In this document: piece by piece, positions 20,123 through 27,432 of the stretch
How positions within the stretch are numbered: the first letter of the stretch is position 1
Layout: every line of letters begins with the position of its first letter
NCBI GenBank assembly: GCA_019285715.1
Contig: CP079108.1
Span: forward strand, 3,735,001 to 3,799,000
DNA from: Sphingosinicellaceae bacterium
GTDB lineage: Bacteria; Pseudomonadota; Alphaproteobacteria; Sphingomonadales; Sphingomonadaceae
Direction: 5' to 3'
DNA: 64,000 nucleotides
Made by a program: the position numbers and the translations under genes
The notes under the pieces: generated by a model
Seen by the model: only the letters and a program-made list of their open reading frames with translations
Databases searched by the model: none
What the model was told of the DNA's origin: nothing

Positions 20123-21460
20123 ATGTCGAACAAACGCACGATCAAGCTTGGCCTTATCCTTCACGGCGTCGGCCGGACCTGGGGCGACTGGCGGCATCCC
20201 GACCGCGATGTCGGGGCTAGCACCGACCTCGGCCTGTACAAGCAGCAGGCGCTGACCGCCGAGCGCGGCAAGTTCGACTTCCTTTTCGTCGCCGACAGCC
20301 TGTCCATCACCGAGAAGTCGAGCCCGCACTATCTCAACCGCTTCGAGCCGATCACCATATTGTCGGCGCTGGCCGCGGTAACCGACAAGATCGGCTTCGT
20401 CGGCACACTGACCGTCTCATACTCGGAGCCGTACAACGTCGCCCGCCAGTTCGCCTCGCTCGACCACATCAGCGGCGGCCGCGCCGGGTGGAACGTCGTC
20501 ACCTCGTGGCTCGGCGACACCGCCGCCAATTTCAGCAAGGCCGAGCACCCGGCGCACGACGTCCGCTACCGCATCGCCGCCGAATATCTCGACGTCGTGC
20601 AGGGCCTGTGGGACAGTTGGGAGGACGACGCCCACGTCGGCGACAAGTCGGGCGGCGTCTTCGTCGACCCCGATAAGCTCCACCGCCTCGACCACAATGG
20701 CGAGTTCTTCCAGGTCCGCGGCCCGCTCAACATCAAGCGCTCGCGCCAAGGCCAGCCGGTGATCTTCCAGGCCGGAGCCTCGAACGACGGCCGCAACTTC
20801 GCCGCCAAGCGCGCCGAGGCGATCTTCAACGGTGCCCAGACCCTGGCGGAGGCGCAGGAATACTACCGCGACGTCAAGGCCCGCGCCCGTGGCTTCGGCC
20901 GCAACCCCGACGAACTCAAGATCCTACCCGGCATCTCCCCCGTGGTCGGGGCGACCGCTGCCGAAGCCGAGGAAAAATACCGCGAGCTGTCGGCGCTGGG
21001 CTCGCTGGAGACCGGGCTCGGCTTCCTCGCGCGGTCATTCAACGATCACGACTTCTCGGGCTACGACCTCGACGCGCCGTTCCCGGATGTCGCCGCACTC
21101 GGCTGGAACAGCAACCAGAGCGCCTCGCAGCGCATCCTCGCCGAGGTCCGCGACGGCAATTTGACCCTCCGCCAGATCGCCGAGCGCCTCGCCACTCCGC
21201 GCGGCAGCTTCGTCGGGTCGGCCAAGACCGTCGCCGACGCGCTGCAGAACTGGTTCGAGAACGAGGGTTCGGACGGCTTCGTGCTGTTCGAGACCCTGCC
21301 CGGCCAGCTCCAGGTCTTCGTCGATACGGTGATCCCGATCCTGCAGGCGCGCGGCCTGTACCGCGAGGACTATGAGGGCGACACCTTCCGCGAGCGCCTC
21401 GGGCTGCCGTTCGCGGTCAACCGGTATACGGCGGAGCGGGCTACGCGGGTGGCGGCTTGA
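20123..21460 (+). CDS. FMNH2-dependent monooxygenase, NtaA/SnaA/DszA family
   Basis: A 445-residue bacterial luciferase-like (LLM) flavin monooxygenase. Family signatures are ILHGVGRTWGDWRHPD at the start, FLFVADSL, and the stretch SGGRAGWNVVTSW near residue 115, typical of the NtaA/SnaA/DszA branch, followed by GLWDSWEDDA. Members cleave C-N or C-S bonds of chelators, sulfones and sulfur heterocycles using reduced flavin. ATG 20123 has GGGA eight bases upstream; the ATG at 20114 lacks a spaced ribosome site. Standing divergent to the SfnB-like operon, it plausibly works on a sulfone intermediate. The substrate is not known. Confidence 0.92.
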   Translation: MSNKRTIKLGLILHGVGRTWGDWRHPDRDVGASTDLGLYKQQALTAERGKFDFLFVADSLSITEKSSPHYLNRFEPITILSALAAVTDKIGFVGTLTVSYSEPYNVARQFASLDHISGGRAGWNVVTSWLGDTAANFSKAEHPAHDVRYRIAAEYLDVVQGLWDSWEDDAHVGDKSGGVFVDPDKLHRLDHNGEFFQVRGPLNIKRSRQGQPVIFQAGASNDGRNFAAKRAEAIFNGAQTLAEAQEYYRDVKARARGFGRNPDELKILPGISPVVGATAAEAEEKYRELSALGSLETGLGFLARSFNDHDFSGYDLDAPFPDVAALGWNSNQSASQRILAEVRDGNLTLRQIAERLATPRGSFVGSAKTVADALQNWFENEGSDGFVLFETLPGQLQVFVDTVIPILQARGLYREDYEGDTFRERLGLPFAVNRYTAERATRVAA

Positions 21461-21528
21461 GAGGCAGCACAGAGCACTGTGAGGCTGGCAACCACCGGCA
21501 TGACGAAGACGCGAGTGAAGGGTCGTCG

Positions 21529-22365
21529 TCAGAGCTCGCGGATGACCTGCGTCGCGAGCTCGGCCAGCCGCGACGTCGCGGAGGTCAGCGCCGCCCCCGA
21601 TCCGACGATGCACGCGACCTGCGGCAGTTCGGGCAGCGGCCCGACCTCGATCACCGCGAGATCGTGGAGGAACAGCGCGGTGCGGCAGGTGATGCCGAGC
21701 CCGGCGTCGACCGCGGCGGTCAGCGTCGACAGGTTCGGCGTCTCGACCGCGATCCGGTAGCGTCGGCCGGCCCCGTCGAGCCGGGCGATCGCCGCCTCGC
21801 GGAAGCGGCACGGCTTCTCCAGCACCGCCAACGGGATCACCGGCTGGTCGAGCAAAGTCGCGTCGCCGTACCAGATCATCGGCGCGATCCGGATCGCGGC
21901 CGGGTCGTCGGCGGCGGAGAAGCCGAGGATGACGTCAAGCTGGTTGCGCTCGAGCATGGTCTGGAGCTCCGCGGTGCCGGCAACCCGCGCGAAGATCTGC
22001 GACTCGGGGTGGAGGCCGGCAAAGCGCGACAGCAGCCCGGTCAGCAATGTCTCGGCGAAATCCTGGACCATGCCGACCCGCACCGGCCCGGCGAACTGCC
22101 CGGCGCTGACCGACGCCAGCGCCTCGTCGTGGAGGACCAGCATCCGCCGCGCATAGCCGAGCAGCACCTCGCCCTGCGCGGTCAGCGCGAGCCGCCGCCC
22201 CTCGCGTCCGAACAGCGGCTGCTGGACCAGTTCCTCGAGCCGCTTGATCTGCAGGCTCAGCCCTGACTGCGTGACGAACACCTGCTCGGCGGCGTTCTGC
22301 ATCGACCCCGAATCGACGATCGCGACGAAGCTCCGGAGCAGCGTGGTCGGCAGGTTGACTGTCAT
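21529..22365 (-). CDS. LysR-family transcriptional regulator
   Basis: A 278-residue regulator. The winged helix-turn-helix fills residues 4-62 (LLRSFVAIVDSGSMQNAAEQ, then VTQSGLSLQIKRLEE), and the effector-binding domain follows (VRVGMVQDFAETLL onward). It is convergent with the monooxygenase and divergent from the ABC transporter operon, the usual arrangement for a LysR activator of its neighbour. A perfect 11-base palindrome begins 30 bases upstream of its start. It may respond to sulfur limitation or to the organosulfur substrate, but sequence alone does not say which. Confidence 0.92.
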   Translation of the reverse strand: MTVNLPTTLLRSFVAIVDSGSMQNAAEQVFVTQSGLSLQIKRLEELVQQPLFGREGRRLALTAQGEVLLGYARRMLVLHDEALASVSAGQFAGPVRVGMVQDFAETLLTGLLSRFAGLHPESQIFARVAGTAELQTMLERNQLDVILGFSAADDPAAIRIAPMIWYGDATLLDQPVIPLAVLEKPCRFREAAIARLDGAGRRYRIAVETPNLSTLTAAVDAGLGITCRTALFLHDLAVIEVGPLPELPQVACIVGSGAALTSATSRLAELATQVIREL

Positions 22366-22394
22366 TCCAGGCCCTCGCGTAATCCGCACGAACA

Positions 22395-22421
22395 GATATC
22401 CTATCAGTACGATAGGATATC
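22395..22421. promoter_or_regulatory. Perfect 11-base palindrome, candidate LysR operator
   Basis: GATATCCTATC (22395-22405) and GATAGGATATC (22411-22421) are exact reverse complements around a 5-base spacer AGTAC. The inner part fits the T-N11-A plan of LysR sites (ATC-N9-GAT). It lies in the 252-base gap between the divergent LysR gene and the ABC permease gene, about 30 bases from the LysR start codon, so it could serve both promoters. Confidence 0.7.
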
Positions 22422-22617
22422 GAGCCACAGGCAAATCTTGGCCGTTGCAAAGCGATCGTTGTCCGCCCGCCAGGCCTGCCCTTGTGTTAGATTTTCTCGT
22501 TCAATATCAGACGTTTGAACCGCTTTATGAGCGCTGGTCATAGGTCGCGTTGCAGAAAATCGATTGCAGTAAACCAGTCCTCGTCCACCCTCCTCCCTCG
22601 ATCGACCCGGAGATCCC

Positions 22618-23421
22618 ATGTCCAATAAACCCAAGCCACGAGGCGCTGCATCGCGAGGACTGTCGAGCTTGTACCGCTCGCGCTGGGTGTCCCCAGTGGT
22701 GTTGATGTTGTTGTGGGAACTCGGCTCGCGAACCGGCATGATTCCGGAGCGCACCCTCGCCGCCCCCTCCGCCGTGCTGCTCACCCTCGCCCAGATGATC
22801 GCCTCCGGCGAACTCGGTTCCAACCTCCTGGTCTCCGCCGGTCGGGTCGCCATCGGCCTCGCCATCGGCGTCACCACCGGCATCGTGCTGGCCTTGATCG
22901 CCGGCCTGTCGCGGCCCGGAGAAACCGCCATCGATGCCCCCGTCCAGATGCTGCGGACCCTGCCGGTGCTGGCGCTGTCGCCGCTGTTCATCGTGTGGTT
23001 CGGCATCGGCGAGACCCCCAAGATCGCGCTGATCGCCTTCGGCTCGCTGTTCCCGGTCTACCTGAACCTCTACAACGGCATCCGCGGTGTCGATGTCCGG
23101 CTGGTCGATGCCGCCCGCAGTTTCGGGCTGAGCCGCGCCGCTCTCATCATCCACGTCATCATGCCCGGCGCGCTGCCGTCGCTGCTCGTCGGCCTGCGCT
23201 ATGCGCTGTCGATATCGGTACTGATCCTCGTCGTCGCCGAGCAGATCAACGCCTCCGCCGGGCTCGGCTACCTTATCAACAACGCTCGCGATTTCATGCG
23301 GACCGACATCATCGTGGTCTGCCTGATCGTCTATGCCGCACTCGGTCTGGGGGCAGACCTGCTCGTCCGCGCCATCGAAGCCCGCGCACTCGCGTGGCGC
23401 CCCACCCTCGTGAAAGGCTGA
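22618..23421 (+). CDS. ABC transporter permease, SsuC/TauC-like
   Basis: A 267-residue inner-membrane permease of the sulfonate/nitrate/taurine group. Hydrophobic segments alternate through the protein, and the EAA loop that docks the ATPase is visible as LVDAARSFGLSRAALIIHVIMPGALPSLLVGLR (quoted here only by its ends LVDAARSFG and MPGALPSL). The start ATG 22618 follows a weak purine-rich site. The ATPase gene begins 3 bases after the stop. With the lipoprotein at 18869 it would form a complete importer for an alkanesulfonate or related compound. Confidence 0.92.
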   Translation: MSNKPKPRGAASRGLSSLYRSRWVSPVVLMLLWELGSRTGMIPERTLAAPSAVLLTLAQMIASGELGSNLLVSAGRVAIGLAIGVTTGIVLALIAGLSRPGETAIDAPVQMLRTLPVLALSPLFIVWFGIGETPKIALIAFGSLFPVYLNLYNGIRGVDVRLVDAARSFGLSRAALIIHVIMPGALPSLLVGLRYALSISVLILVVAEQINASAGLGYLINNARDFMRTDIIVVCLIVYAALGLGADLLVRAIEARALAWRPTLVKG

Positions 23422-23424
23422 CCC

Positions 23425-24246
23425 ATGGCCACCTTGCTCGACTTTCCGAACGGCGTCCCCCTAGAATATAAGTTAGTGCCGCCACCGCCGAAACCCGTCG
23501 TCCGCCTCCGCGGCTTCACCCGCAGTTTCGGCTGCGAGACGGTCATCGACGGCCTCGACCTAGACATTGCGCCGGGCGAATTCGTCGCCCTGCTCGGACG
23601 GTCGGGGAGCGGTAAGACGACCTTGCTGCGAACGCTCGCGGGGCTCGACGAGGTCGACGGACAGGATGTCACCGTGCCGAAGTCGCGCGCCGTGGTCTTT
23701 CAGGATGCCCGCCTGCTGCCGTGGAAGCGCGTCTGGAAGAACGTCGCGCTAGGCTTGTACGGCCCCGGCATCCGCGAGCGTTCGGAGGCGGCCCTGCGCG
23801 AGGTTGGCCTCGGCCACCGCCTCGATGCGTGGCCACTGACCCTGTCGGGCGGCGAGGCGCAGCGCACCGCGCTCGCCCGGGCGCTGGTCCGCGAGCCGCA
23901 ACTGCTGCTGCTCGACGAGCCCTTCGCCGCGGTCGATGCGCTGACCCGGATCAAGATGCATGCCCTCGTGCTGTCGCTGTGGCGCGCCCACAAGCCCGCG
24001 GTGATGCTCGTCACCCACGACGTCGACGAGGCGATCCAACTTGCCGATCGAGTACTGGTCCTCGACCGCGGCCGCATCATCGCCGAGGAACTGATTACCG
24101 CCGAACGCCCGCGCAGCCTCGCCGATGCACGCGACCTCCGCGCTCGCCTGCTCCACCACCTCGGCGTCGAGGGCGCGGCGCCGTCGTGGTCGGATACCAA
24201 GACTCCAGAGCGTCGCGAGGATGGGCGCTGGGGCGCGGCGCGATGA
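23425..24246 (+). CDS. ABC transporter ATP-binding protein, SsuB-like
   Basis: A 273-residue ATPase. Walker A is GRSGSGKTT, the signature is LSGGEAQRTALARAL, Walker B is LLLLDEPFAAVD, and the switch histidine is in LVTHDVDEA. The overall pattern, including a short spacing between Walker A and the Q-loop (VFQDARLLPWK), matches the SsuB/TauB branch. The last 30 residues are a variable tail. Its stop overlaps the ATG of the next gene (ATGA), tying transport to the dioxygenase/rhodanese protein. Confidence 0.93.
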   Translation: MATLLDFPNGVPLEYKLVPPPPKPVVRLRGFTRSFGCETVIDGLDLDIAPGEFVALLGRSGSGKTTLLRTLAGLDEVDGQDVTVPKSRAVVFQDARLLPWKRVWKNVALGLYGPGIRERSEAALREVGLGHRLDAWPLTLSGGEAQRTALARALVREPQLLLLDEPFAAVDALTRIKMHALVLSLWRAHKPAVMLVTHDVDEAIQLADRVLVLDRGRIIAEELITAERPRSLADARDLRARLLHHLGVEGAAPSWSDTKTPERREDGRWGAAR

Positions 24247-26051
24247 ACGCGCATAGCCCGATCGTCGCGGCCGCCAAGGCGGGCCGCCTGGATGACTTTG
24301 TCGCCGCGTTCGGAGCGCTGCTCGATGCGACCGCCGATGAACCGCAGATCCTGGCCCGGGGTCGCGAACTGCTCGGCAGCCTGATCCCGCACGACGACTG
24401 GCTCGCGCCGGCATTCGCCGAGCCGGACCCGGAGCGCTACCGCCAGTACCTCCTCCACCGTGACCCGCAGGCGCGCTTCAGCGTCGTCAGCTTCGTCTGG
24501 GGGCCGGGCCAGTCGACCCCGGTCCACGACCACCGCACCTGGGGCCTCGTCGGCGTCCTGCGCGGCGCCGAGCGTAACCAGAGCTTTGCCGTGGAGGCTG
24601 CTGGCCTGCGTGAGATCGGTGAACCGACGCTGCTGAACCGCGGCGAAGTCGCTGCCGTGTCGCCTGACATCGGCGACGTCCACCGCGTCGCCAACGCCTA
24701 CGATGACCGCGTCTCGATCAGCATTCACGTCTACGGCGGCGACATCGGCGCGATCGAGCGTGCCACCTACGACGCCGCGGGTACGCCGAAGCGCTTCGTC
24801 TCGGGCTACGCGAACAAGACTGAAGCCACCCCCCAGGAGGTCCGCGAGGTACTGCTCGCCGGGTCCGAGATCGCCCTCATCGACGTCCGCAGCGAGGCCG
24901 AGTTCGCGCTCGGCCACCCGCTGTTCGCGGCGCAACTCCCGCTCGACCGCATCGGCCTGGAGGCGGCGATCCGCTTCCCGCGCCGCGACGTGGCCGTCGT
25001 GCTCTACGGCGCCGGCGAGGGCGACGCGGTGCTCGCCGCGCTCCGCTTCAAGGCGCTCGGCTACACCGACGTCAGGACGCTCGGCGGTGGCCTGCAGGGC
25101 TGGCGCGACGCCGGCTACGAAGTCTTCGAGGACGTCAACTCGTACAGCAAGGCGTTCGGCGAACTCGTCGAGGCCCGCAAGCACACGCCTTATCTCGAGG
25201 CCGGCGACGTCCGCGCGCTGATCGACGAGCGCGCCGACCACGTCATCCTCGATGCCCGCCGCTTCGAAGAATACGCGACGATGAGCCTGCCCGGCGGCGT
25301 CAGTGTCCCCGGCGCCGAACTCGTCCTCCGCGCGGCCGAACTCGCCCCGGACCCCGACACGCTGATCGTCGTCAATTGCGCCGGGCGGACGCGGAGCATC
25401 ATCGGCACCCAGTCGCTGATCAACGCCGGGTTGTCGAACCGCGTCGTCGCGCTGAGGAATGGTACCATCGGCTGGACGCTGGCCGGCGACACCCTCGCGC
25501 TCGGACAGGGCCGCAAGGCACCCGAGGTTGCGGGCGACGCGGTCGCAATTGCTCGCGCTCGTGCCCGCGCCGTCGCCGACCGGGCGGGTGTCAGGCGCCT
25601 CGACCTCGACGGACTGCGTGCCCTCGAGGCCGACGCCGCCCGCACCCTCTACCGCTTCGATGTCCGCACCCCGGAGGAGTTCGCCGGCGGGCACATCGCC
25701 GGCTTCCGAAGCGCGCCGGGCGGCCAACTCGTGCAGGAAACCGACAGCTTCGCACCCGTCCGTGGCGCGCGCATCGTCCTCGCCGACGACCTCGGCGTCC
25801 GCGCCGACATGACCGCCTCGTGGCTGGCACAGATGGCGTGGGAGGTGTTCGTCCTCGACGGCGGCTTCGACGGTCCGCTCGAGGCACTCGACCCGCACGC
25901 CCTGCCGCCGCGCCCGCCCGAGGGCCGCTACCGACGCCCCTACGAAGGCACCGCCAACAAGGTAGAGGCGATGCAGGCCTATCTCGACTGGGAATACGGC
26001 CTCGTCGACCAGCTCGACCGCGACGGCACCCACAAATTCTTCGTCATCTGA
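24243..26051 (+). CDS. Cysteine dioxygenase-like cupin fused to three rhodanese domains
   Basis: A 602-residue four-domain protein. Residues 1-190 are a cysteine dioxygenase-like cupin with the iron ligands His95 and His97 (TPVHDHRTWG) and His147 (GDVHRVAN). Three rhodanese-like domains follow, at about 196-300, 316-420 and 452-560. Only the middle one keeps the catalytic cysteine (Cys379 in VNCAGRTRS); the first has LYGAGEG and the third ADDLGVR at that loop. A thiol dioxygenase would make a sulfinate, and a rhodanese moves sulfane sulfur, so the fusion may process a thiol or persulfide in organosulfur assimilation. In many bacteria these are separate proteins (recalled). No signal peptide is present. 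Confidence 0.85.
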   Translation: MNAHSPIVAAAKAGRLDDFVAAFGALLDATADEPQILARGRELLGSLIPHDDWLAPAFAEPDPERYRQYLLHRDPQARFSVVSFVWGPGQSTPVHDHRTWGLVGVLRGAERNQSFAVEAAGLREIGEPTLLNRGEVAAVSPDIGDVHRVANAYDDRVSISIHVYGGDIGAIERATYDAAGTPKRFVSGYANKTEATPQEVREVLLAGSEIALIDVRSEAEFALGHPLFAAQLPLDRIGLEAAIRFPRRDVAVVLYGAGEGDAVLAALRFKALGYTDVRTLGGGLQGWRDAGYEVFEDVNSYSKAFGELVEARKHTPYLEAGDVRALIDERADHVILDARRFEEYATMSLPGGVSVPGAELVLRAAELAPDPDTLIVVNCAGRTRSIIGTQSLINAGLSNRVVALRNGTIGWTLAGDTLALGQGRKAPEVAGDAVAIARARARAVADRAGVRRLDLDGLRALEADAARTLYRFDVRTPEEFAGGHIAGFRSAPGGQLVQETDSFAPVRGARIVLADDLGVRADMTASWLAQMAWEVFVLDGGFDGPLEALDPHALPPRPPEGRYRRPYEGTANKVEAMQAYLDWEYGLVDQLDRDGTHKFFVI

Positions 26052-26065
26052 ACCGGAGACGTATC

Positions 26066-27154
26066 ATGTCAGTCAAGTTCATCGGCTACATCGGCTTCAA
26101 CAATACCTCGGAGCTCCACAGCGCCGAGCGCAGCCGGGCGCTCGACCGCGACTATATCGAGGCCGCCGCCGAGGCGCAGGAGAAGGGCGGCTTCGACCGC
26201 GTGCTGATCCCGTTCGGGTCGATCTCGCCCGACAGCCTGATCGTCGCCGCACACGCCGCCGCCTTAACCACCAAGCTCGGCTTCCTGGTCGCACACCGCC
26301 CCGGCTTCACCCAGCCGACCGTCGCGGCGCGCCAGCTGGCGACGCTGGACTCGCTCACCGATGGGCGCGTCGCGGTCCACATCATCACTGGCGGCGCGGA
26401 CTCCGAGATGGCGCGCGACGGCGACACCTCGACCAAGGTCGAGCGCTACGCCCGCACCGACGAATACCTCACCATCCTCCGCCACGAGTGGAGCGACACC
26501 GCGCCGTTCGATCACGAGGGCCGCTTCTACCGCGTCCGCCAGGGCTTCAGCTCGGTCAAGCCGAACAATTTGCCGGTGTTCTTCGGCGGCTCGTCCGACG
26601 AGGCGATCGAGGTCTCGGGCAAGCACGCCGACGTCTACGCCTTGTGGGGCGAGAGCCTGTCGCAGACCCGCGAGGTCGTGTCGCGCGTCCGCCGCGCCGC
26701 CGCCCCACATGGCCGCCGCCCCGGCTTCTCGCTGTCGCTGCGCCCGGTCCTCGCCGACACCGAGGAGGCCGCGTGGAAGCGCGCCGCCGAGATCGTTGAG
26801 CAGGTCCGCGACCTCCGCGCCGCTGCCGGTGCCCCGACCGAAGGCCACGCGCCGGTCAACGCCGGCTCGCAGCGCCTGCTCGACACCGCCGCGCAGGGCT
26901 ACCGCACCGACAAGTGCCTGTGGACCGGATTGGCCGCGGTCGGTGGGGCGCAGGGCAACTCAACCGGGCTGGTCGGCACCCCCGAGCAGGTGACCGACGC
27001 GCTCCTCGACTATTACGACCTCGGCATCGACCACTTCCTGATCCGCGGCTTCGAACCGCTCGCCGACGCGATCACCTACGGCAACGAGCTGATCCCCCTG
27101 GTCCGCGAAGCCGTCGCCGCGCGTGACGAGCTGAAGTTGAAGAACGTCGCCTAG
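26066..27154 (+). CDS. FMNH2-dependent alkanesulfonate monooxygenase-like protein, SsuD type
   Basis: A 362-residue LLM flavin monooxygenase. It carries the SsuD-type strand FDRVLIPFGS, LGFLVAHRPGFTQPTVAARQLATLD and DGRVAVHIITGG, and YARTDEYLTILR, all expected for the alkanesulfonate monooxygenase branch, which releases sulfite from sulfonates. ATG 26066 has CCGGAGAC upstream. It closes the operon permease-ATPase-dioxygenase/rhodanese-monooxygenase, 14 bases after the fusion gene. A flavin reductase (SsuE) is not in the window. Whether the substrate is an alkanesulfonate or a related sulfone cannot be decided. Confidence 0.9.
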   Translation: MSVKFIGYIGFNNTSELHSAERSRALDRDYIEAAAEAQEKGGFDRVLIPFGSISPDSLIVAAHAAALTTKLGFLVAHRPGFTQPTVAARQLATLDSLTDGRVAVHIITGGADSEMARDGDTSTKVERYARTDEYLTILRHEWSDTAPFDHEGRFYRVRQGFSSVKPNNLPVFFGGSSDEAIEVSGKHADVYALWGESLSQTREVVSRVRRAAAPHGRRPGFSLSLRPVLADTEEAAWKRAAEIVEQVRDLRAAAGAPTEGHAPVNAGSQRLLDTAAQGYRTDKCLWTGLAAVGGAQGNSTGLVGTPEQVTDALLDYYDLGIDHFLIRGFEPLADAITYGNELIPLVREAVAARDELKLKNVA

Positions 27155-27183
27155 GGGGCGTCATGTCCCTCCATCCTCCCGCT

Positions 27184-27275
27184 GTCATTCCGGCGAACGC
27201 CGGAACCCAGCTGCCCCGCAGACCCAAAGTTCAGGATGCGCGATGCAACTGGGTTCCGGCCTTCGCCGGAATGAC
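27184..27275. repeat. REP-like inverted repeat, probable terminator
   Basis: Two 27-base arms (27184-27210 and 27249-27275) are reverse complements with one mismatch; each arm holds the smaller hairpin TTCCGGCGAACGCCGGAA or its variant with CCTTCG. GTCATTCCGGC-type elements are widespread in alphaproteobacterial intergenic DNA. It lies just after the SsuD-like gene, so it may end that transcript. The rest of the 278-base gap to the TonB receptor is AT-richer than its surroundings and shows no gene. Confidence 0.8.
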
Positions 27276-27432
27276 AATTGGAGAATTGATCGACTAGAGA
27301 AGTTAAGTAAATCGAATATATCGATGACATTAAATTCACAAACATAAGATGTACTGAGGTAAAGATATGACGAGGTGCGATTAGAACAGCGTTAATCTAG
27401 TCTTCGAGAACGATCAATTCGGGGACTAGCAA

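Noticed and set aside
23700-26033. 777-codon frame opposite the dioxygenase/rhodanese gene
   Set aside because: Antisense to the fusion gene, whose catalytic motifs are clear on the plus strand.
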